64,000 nt of DNA. Origin: Symmetrospora coprosmae. Its lineage: Eukaryota; Basidiomycota; Cystobasidiomycetes; Symmetrosporaceae. The notes under the pieces were generated by a model that worked only from the letters and a program-made list of their open reading frames with translations, was not told the origin of the DNA and made no database searches. This document shows positions 59,904 through 64,000 of this stretch, piece after piece; the stretch's first letter is position 1, and each line of letters opens with the position of its first letter. A program made the position numbers and the translations under genes. Location: assembly GCA_008802785.1 (NCBI GenBank), contig VUYT01000017.1:248001-312000 (forward strand), given 5' to 3'.

Positions 59904-60310
59904 ATGCCGTCGCCTTCTCGTAATTACACACTAGTTCCGGTCTCCGCAAAGTCCGCAAAAGCCGAGGCTTCTGACGTGTCCTCTTCTTCCGGACTGTTCC
60001 AAGCGACCCTGGACATTGTGCCAATCTCCATCCACCCCCTACAGAGGGGCAGCTGCCCGTTCACATCGCCAGGCCCCTCTGTCCGCCGCTCATCGTCTTC
60101 GGCAGATGCCACCGTAGTCACGAATAGCGTTTCAGCAGCTCCCGCACTACGCCGCAGACGTGAGCCTCTGCCGTAGCATTGTACGACTCCCCAAGATTGC
60201 GGCTTATGCGCTTACGATCGCTCGCACGGCAGGCTCCGTCCGATTCGAGCTGCCTGCAGGCGAGCTGGACTCTGGACCGGCCGCGTCCACACCAATCGAC
60301 AAGGTCTAGA
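59904..60310 (+). other. Possible short coding segments, unresolved
   Basis: Two overlapping candidates. A 90-aa frame at 59904-60176 is Ser/Ala/Pro-rich. A different frame from an acceptor at 60135 reads LPHYAADVSLCRSIVRLPKI and runs to a stop at 60308-60310. The latter looks more protein-like, but no phase-matched upstream exon was found. It may be a missed gene or a UTR. Confidence 0.2.
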
Positions 60311-60318
60311 ATGCTGCC

Positions 60319-60548
60319 ATGCCGAGAAGCGCGATGAAGCCCACGAAGGTGAGTCCGTCGCGTCCCCGTCGCTCGCCTACGCTCCGACAGAAGCTGATTT
60401 TTCCCGTTTAACACGCCTTGACAAGCAGAGCAATAAGAGCTGGAACAAGAAGCAGAGCAGAGACGGCATGGCCTTGCCCGAGTGGGAGCCTTTGCAGCCC
60501 GTACCCGCGCCCAACTGGAAAAGCATGGCCAGATCCGGAGGAATGTGA
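60319..60548 (+). CDS. Candidate small basic protein, 49 aa
   Basis: Not recognised. Exons 60319-60348 and 60429-60548 join in phase: MPRSAMKPTK, then SNKSWNKKQSRDGMALPEWE and a short tail ending ARSGGM. Strong donor GTGAGT and acceptor CAG, and the Trp/Lys/Pro-rich composition, suggest a genuine small protein, but there is no motif to confirm it. Confidence 0.38.
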
Positions 60549-60753
60549 CGGGAAGATGGATTGCGGTTGGGGCTAGGCGTAGCCGTTTCATAAGAAGATA
60601 TTGTACCCGGCATCGCTCATTGCAGCAGCCAGAACGATGCAGAGCGGTTCATTGCTTTGACGGACATGCTGGCTGGCAAGATGCTTTCTATCACATTGCT
60701 TTTCTGAATGCATTGTCATACTTGCGTCGCATCACTGGGCTCAATCACTGGGC

Positions 60754-62206
60754 TCAGGCCTTGCTGATGGTGTGCACGACCTTGGTAGTGTTCTCGCCGT
60801 CTGAGCGATAGCACACAAGAGGGCCAGATCAGCGGGCGAACACTACGAGATCAAGCAACGCGTCAGGGGACTCACTCTTAAGTTGGTCCATGCCCTGCTG
60901 CACAGTCTCAATGCCGCCGAGATCGGTGACCTCGAGGGGCTTGAGTTTGCCCTCCTCGAAGAGCTTGGTGGCAATCTTGGAGAACTCGACCTGGTTCTCG
61001 CGGTCCTCCTTGCTGGACGGGAAGAACGCAGGGCCGAAGCTCTGGTCCTTGCCAAGCGCCGTATATGCAAGCGTGCTCTACCCCGATTGAATAGAACGAT
61101 GTGTAGCATCAGTGCCTGGCCGTTCGTATGCCATGGGTCGAGGTGCCTCACCTCCGTCTTAACGTCCTTGCGGGCCGGCTCGCCGAGGTCGAACAGCAGG
61201 CACACAAGGTGGCCGCCGTTATCGCCGAAAGCAGCCTGCACCTTCTGGACGGATCCGCCCTCGGAGATGGTATCGAGGCCGTACTCGATTGCGTTTCCGG
61301 TGGCCTCTCGCAGCTTCTCGGAGACTTTCTCGTCCTAACAATCGGAGAGGAACAAGTCATCAGCGCCGTTGAGACGATGGAGGCAGGAACGGCGAGCAGG
61401 AGTGAAGGCACCTTGTAGTCGATGATGACATCGGCGCCGAGGCTCTTCAAGAGGTCATGCCTTCGCGGCGAGGCGGTGGTGGCAACCTTCATGCCGGCGA
61501 GCTTTGCGAGCTGGATGGCGTACTGTCCGACGGCTGTGGATCCGGACCAGATGAGCATCCATTTGCCCTGGGTCTTGCTCAGGTCTGCAGACGGGGTAGG
61601 GCGTGGGAAGCCGAAACGGAGGTAGAAAGCCTGGGCCGCCGTAGTGAGCGGGATGGGCGCGGACGCCGCCTGCGCAGGGGTGATGTTGTCGGGCACGACG
61701 AACGTCACGTCCCATTCGCACTTGACAAACTCGGCGTACGCGCCGTTGGTCTTGCTCTGCCCACCGCGCACGAAGCCGCCGCGCGTCTGGCCTTCAACTT
61801 TGGAAGGGACGTCCGAGCCGGTTGCGACGACGGTGCCGACAAAGTCGCAGCCGGCAATGTCGCCGGGCGAGGCGAGGCCGAACGCGACGTGCTTCCAGTC
61901 GCTGTGGGGATGCAGAAGGTGGGAGAGAGGGACGGCGCGTCAGATGGCCAACTTGCTAAAAGTTGCGCGGGGCTAGTCGAGCTCACGTCGGGTCTGGCGG
62001 GGCAGAGAGGAGAGGCAGGTGCATCAGACGCTGAGTTAATCTCTTGCGGGACACGCTTACACCGAAGTCAACCTACTCTGGGCGACTGTCAGGACCTTGA
62101 GGAGGACCTCCTTCGAGCCAAGGTTGCCAGGGACGGGCTTCTCCTCGACTGCGGTCGTCTTGCCTTCCTTGACGACGACGGCCTTCATGGTGGATGGGAT
62201 AGACAT
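60754..62206 (-). CDS. Medium-chain reductase (zinc-free quinone/enoyl reductase type)
   Basis: NADPH-dependent oxidoreductase of the MDR superfamily, near the fungal ToxD/quinone-oxidoreductase group; substrate unknown. Six exons join in phase to 352 aa: 62077-62206, 61987-61993, 61412-61901, 61152-61334, 60876-61077, 60754-60800. The GroES-like part has MKAVVVKEGKTTAVEEKPVP, AQNPTDWKHVAFG and GDIAGCDFVGTVVATG. The Rossmann fold follows with MLIWSGSTAVGQYAIQLAKL and ATTASPRRHDLLKSLGADVI. The structural-zinc cysteines are absent, as in this group. Exon 2 has 7 nt and supplies NPTDWK with its neighbours. The C-terminus KNGENTTKVVHTISKA needs the last intron (60801-60875); if that intron is kept, translation ends in it at 60829. 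Confidence 0.9.
61987..61993 (-). other. 7-nt micro-exon of the medium-chain reductase
   Basis: On the minus strand: CAG acceptor, the seven bases ACCCGAC, then donor GTGAGC. It joins exon 1 (ending in A) to exon 3 (starting C) to give Asn-Pro-Thr-Asp-Trp-Lys, the NP(T/V)D(W/Y)K motif of the family. Skipping it breaks the frame. Confidence 0.83.
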
Positions 62207-62439
62207 GTTGCGGAATGTGATGTTGTAGAGTAGGTGTGTATGGATGTGCGGTTGATGGGAAAGAGAACAGATGGTCTCGCAGGAAGAAGCTCTGAGGGAT
62301 CTTCTCGGCGCTGTGTCAGCCTTCAATTTTGCCACCGCGTCATACTTAGTCAGGGAGCCCTGGCCCGGGCCGAGGCGGCTGATCAGCGCACGCCGGCGCC
62401 CGAAGTCGAAGCCATAGCCATCCATAGCAGCCCATAGCC
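62207..62439. promoter_or_regulatory. Divergent promoter, reductase and Med9-like gene
   Basis: About 230 bases between opposed ATGs; shared promoter region. Overlapping CCATAGC copies lie just before the Med9-like ATG (about 62410-62440). Confidence 0.55.
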
Positions 62440-62850
62440 ATGAGCACGTCGGCATTGGATCCGCAGCTCTTTGCGTCTCTGCTGTGCGTCGTACCTGACT
62501 GATACGGCGCCGAGTTGGGCTGACACCGTGCGAACAGGCCCAACCTGGTGCAGCTGTACGAGCTCGCAGCGTCGGGCGTCGATGCAGCGCGGCAGCACGA
62601 GATTGCGCGGCTGGTGAGTGCGAGCGCAGCGGTTGCGTCTGGTGTGAGATACCACCTTTGCTGATGCTGATGGGATCCCCTCCGGCAGGCCTCTTCCATC
62701 CGGGACTCGCTCGCAGAAGCACGGAAGCAGGCAACCGAGATGCAGGGCGCGGATCTGACGCTCGAAGATCAAGAGGAGCTCATTGCGATTCTCGAGAACG
62801 AGCTGCTGAAGCGCAGAGGCGACCCTGCAGTGACGGATGGACAGGGCTGA
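62440..62850 (+). CDS. Small coiled-coil protein, possibly Mediator subunit 9
   Basis: Exons 62440-62483, 62538-62613 and 62689-62850 join in phase to 93 aa. The product is mostly helical: LPNLVQLYELAASGVDAARQ, SIRDSLAEARKQATEMQGAD, then LTLEDQEELIAILENELLKR. Size, the paired helices and the C-terminal EEL...LENELLKR block resemble Med9 of the Mediator middle module, but such short helical proteins are hard to assign. A profile search against the Med9 family would decide it. Confidence 0.5.
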
Positions 62851-63710
62851 GGGGAGGGCAGGACGGGCTTCGAGACGTCAAGATGTGCAAGATCTCCCAT
62901 CAGCGGTGTCAACGCTCTGGATGCGGCAATACGCAGGACGATGAAGCCCGTGATATCAACGGACGCTTGCGTCACAGATGCAGCAGCGCCAGAGCACCCC
63001 GTGTCGTCCGCCGCATGCATCGCGAGGGTCCGCATTCACTGCAACGACGTCCGCTCAGCGTTCACAAGGATGACAACCCCTCCACAACATCGCTGGTCGG
63101 TCAGCGCGGACAGACACAGCGGACGCGCAAGGTTGTCGGTCAACTGGGTGTATCTCCTCTCTGAAAGCCGCAGCGCAATAGAAGCATCCCCTCTGCCGGA
63201 AAAGCGCCCAGCAGGCTTGCCTGTGTGACGGCGGCGGTCTCTCCGAACTGCCTGCCTGCCTTGCCCTTGTGATTACGCCCGCCTCGACAATAACCTACAG
63301 GACTTGCTCCCTTGCCGTTCTGCGTGACGTGACCGTGCGTGAGAACCCGCGGTCCACGTAGCCCTCCCTGCAGTATGCGCAGGTCGTCCCCTTCGTCCCT
63401 GCTGATGATTGCCCCACGCTGCCTTGCCCAGCGGACTCCAAGCAGCTCGCAACGCCCGCCGGCGGCAGCATCCGTCTCAGCAAATAGGGGGAAAGCACAG
63501 CCGAAGCAGGCCATCATGAGCAATGTATCATCTAGTGAGCCTTCCTTTGCCGCTAGCAGTGACACCTCGCTCGACAGCGCTTCACGCCCCATCTATCGGC
63601 GCGCCCTTCGCACGTGTTTGGGCATCGAGGGGCGTCTGTGGACACTGACTGATCTCCTCCTCCTCCTTCTTCCTTCTTCCGATACCGTGCGGCTGTTCTC
63701 GACTCGACAG
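62851..63710. other. Intergenic and unresolved 5' part of the next gene
   Basis: About 860 bases. The right part probably holds the start exon of the phosphodiesterase gene; an ATG at 63514-63516 opens a Ser-rich frame (MSNVSSSEPSFAASSDT) but does not join in phase to the recognised exon. The left part shows nothing supported. Confidence 0.4.
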
Positions 63711-64000
63711 CCCTGCCGGAAGGCAACAAGTCCGACTACTCGCTCTGGCTCTCGCCCCAGTCGTCCAACGCCCTGCTCACGGGCCTCATCCTCGACCTCG
63801 CCCGCCGCCACTCAATTGCAGGCGACGGACACGCTGGCACACAACTGCAACTGCAACTGCTCCCCTTCGCTCCGCACGCGACCCTCTTCTCGGACGCTCT
63901 GATACCGCAGGAGTGGACATCCGAGCAGATTGCCGCCTGCACCAAGCGGGCTGTACACGACTGGCGTACCTCAACACCAACATCAGACGAGACGACGAGG
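63711..64000 (+). CDS. CPD1: 2',3'-cyclic-nucleotide phosphodiesterase, Cpd1 type (partial)
   Basis: 2H-phosphoesterase; yeast Cpd1 opens ADP-ribose 1'',2''-cyclic phosphate left from tRNA splicing. The exon after the acceptor at 63710 reads NKSDYSLWLSPQSSNALLTG, then LLPFAPHATLFSDALIP, which carries the first His-X-Thr motif in the setting usual for fungal cyclic phosphodiesterases. The second motif and C-terminus lie beyond the window. The start codon is not settled; the preceding exon must end in phase 1. Confidence 0.72.

Noticed and set aside
1-64000. tRNA genes, rRNA or CRISPR arrays
   Set aside because: None recognised on reading; CRISPR is not expected in a nuclear fungal genome.

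Overview
The window is nuclear DNA from a GC-rich, very intron-rich fungus, almost certainly a basidiomycete. The genes are compact, with short GT-AG introns (about 45-130 nt) whose 5' sites are mostly GTGAGT, GTGCGT or GTGGGT and whose 3' part often carries a CTGAC branch-like motif. The proteins (Set1, Vrg4, Dga1, Rvs161, Ubp14 and others) have clear fungal family features. I cannot place it more finely than Basidiomycota. I saw no tRNA, rRNA, CRISPR array or intact transposon.

Layout. 1-15.8 kb: most of one giant minus-strand gene, the ribosome-assembly AAA ATPase midasin, running off the left edge before its MIDAS domain. 16.4-25.5 kb: four more minus-strand genes, the Golgi GDP-mannose transporter VRG4, a PBDC1/Ypl225w-type eEF1A-biogenesis factor, the DGAT2 acyltransferase DGA1 and a HOS3-like histone deacetylase. 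25.8-31.5 kb: plus-strand SmB, a flavin-reductase-domain protein and two unrecognised proteins. 31.7-37.0 kb: a membrane-anchored histidine-acid-phosphatase-like gene, divergent from an orphan gene with a 90/78-nt tandem repeat broken by four in-frame stops. 37.5-38.9 kb: a secreted intradiol dioxygenase. 39.2-49.4 kb: minus-strand SET1, zuotin and an ankyrin protein. 49.9-64 kb: RVS161, UBP14, the 24-kDa subunit of complex I, the GGTase-I beta subunit CDC43, small unknowns, a medium-chain reductase, a Med9-like protein and the start of a cyclic phosphodiesterase.

Most genes are housekeeping: ribosome and translation quality control (midasin, zuotin, PBDC1), chromatin and transcription (Set1, HDAC, Med9-like), splicing (SmB), and lipid or membrane work (Dga1, Cdc43, Rvs161). 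They share no pathway, and I see no cluster of secondary-metabolism or defence genes.

For most genes I joined exons by hand. I accepted a join when phases agreed and the whole coding length was a multiple of three. This exposed the most striking feature of the window: internal micro-exons of 5, 6 and 7 nt in three different genes, each needed to restore a family-conserved motif. The second notable feature is the orphan repeat gene at 33.8-37.0 kb, whose reading frame stays coherent on both sides of four stop codons, three of them at TpA sites of the kind left by repeat-induced point mutation.
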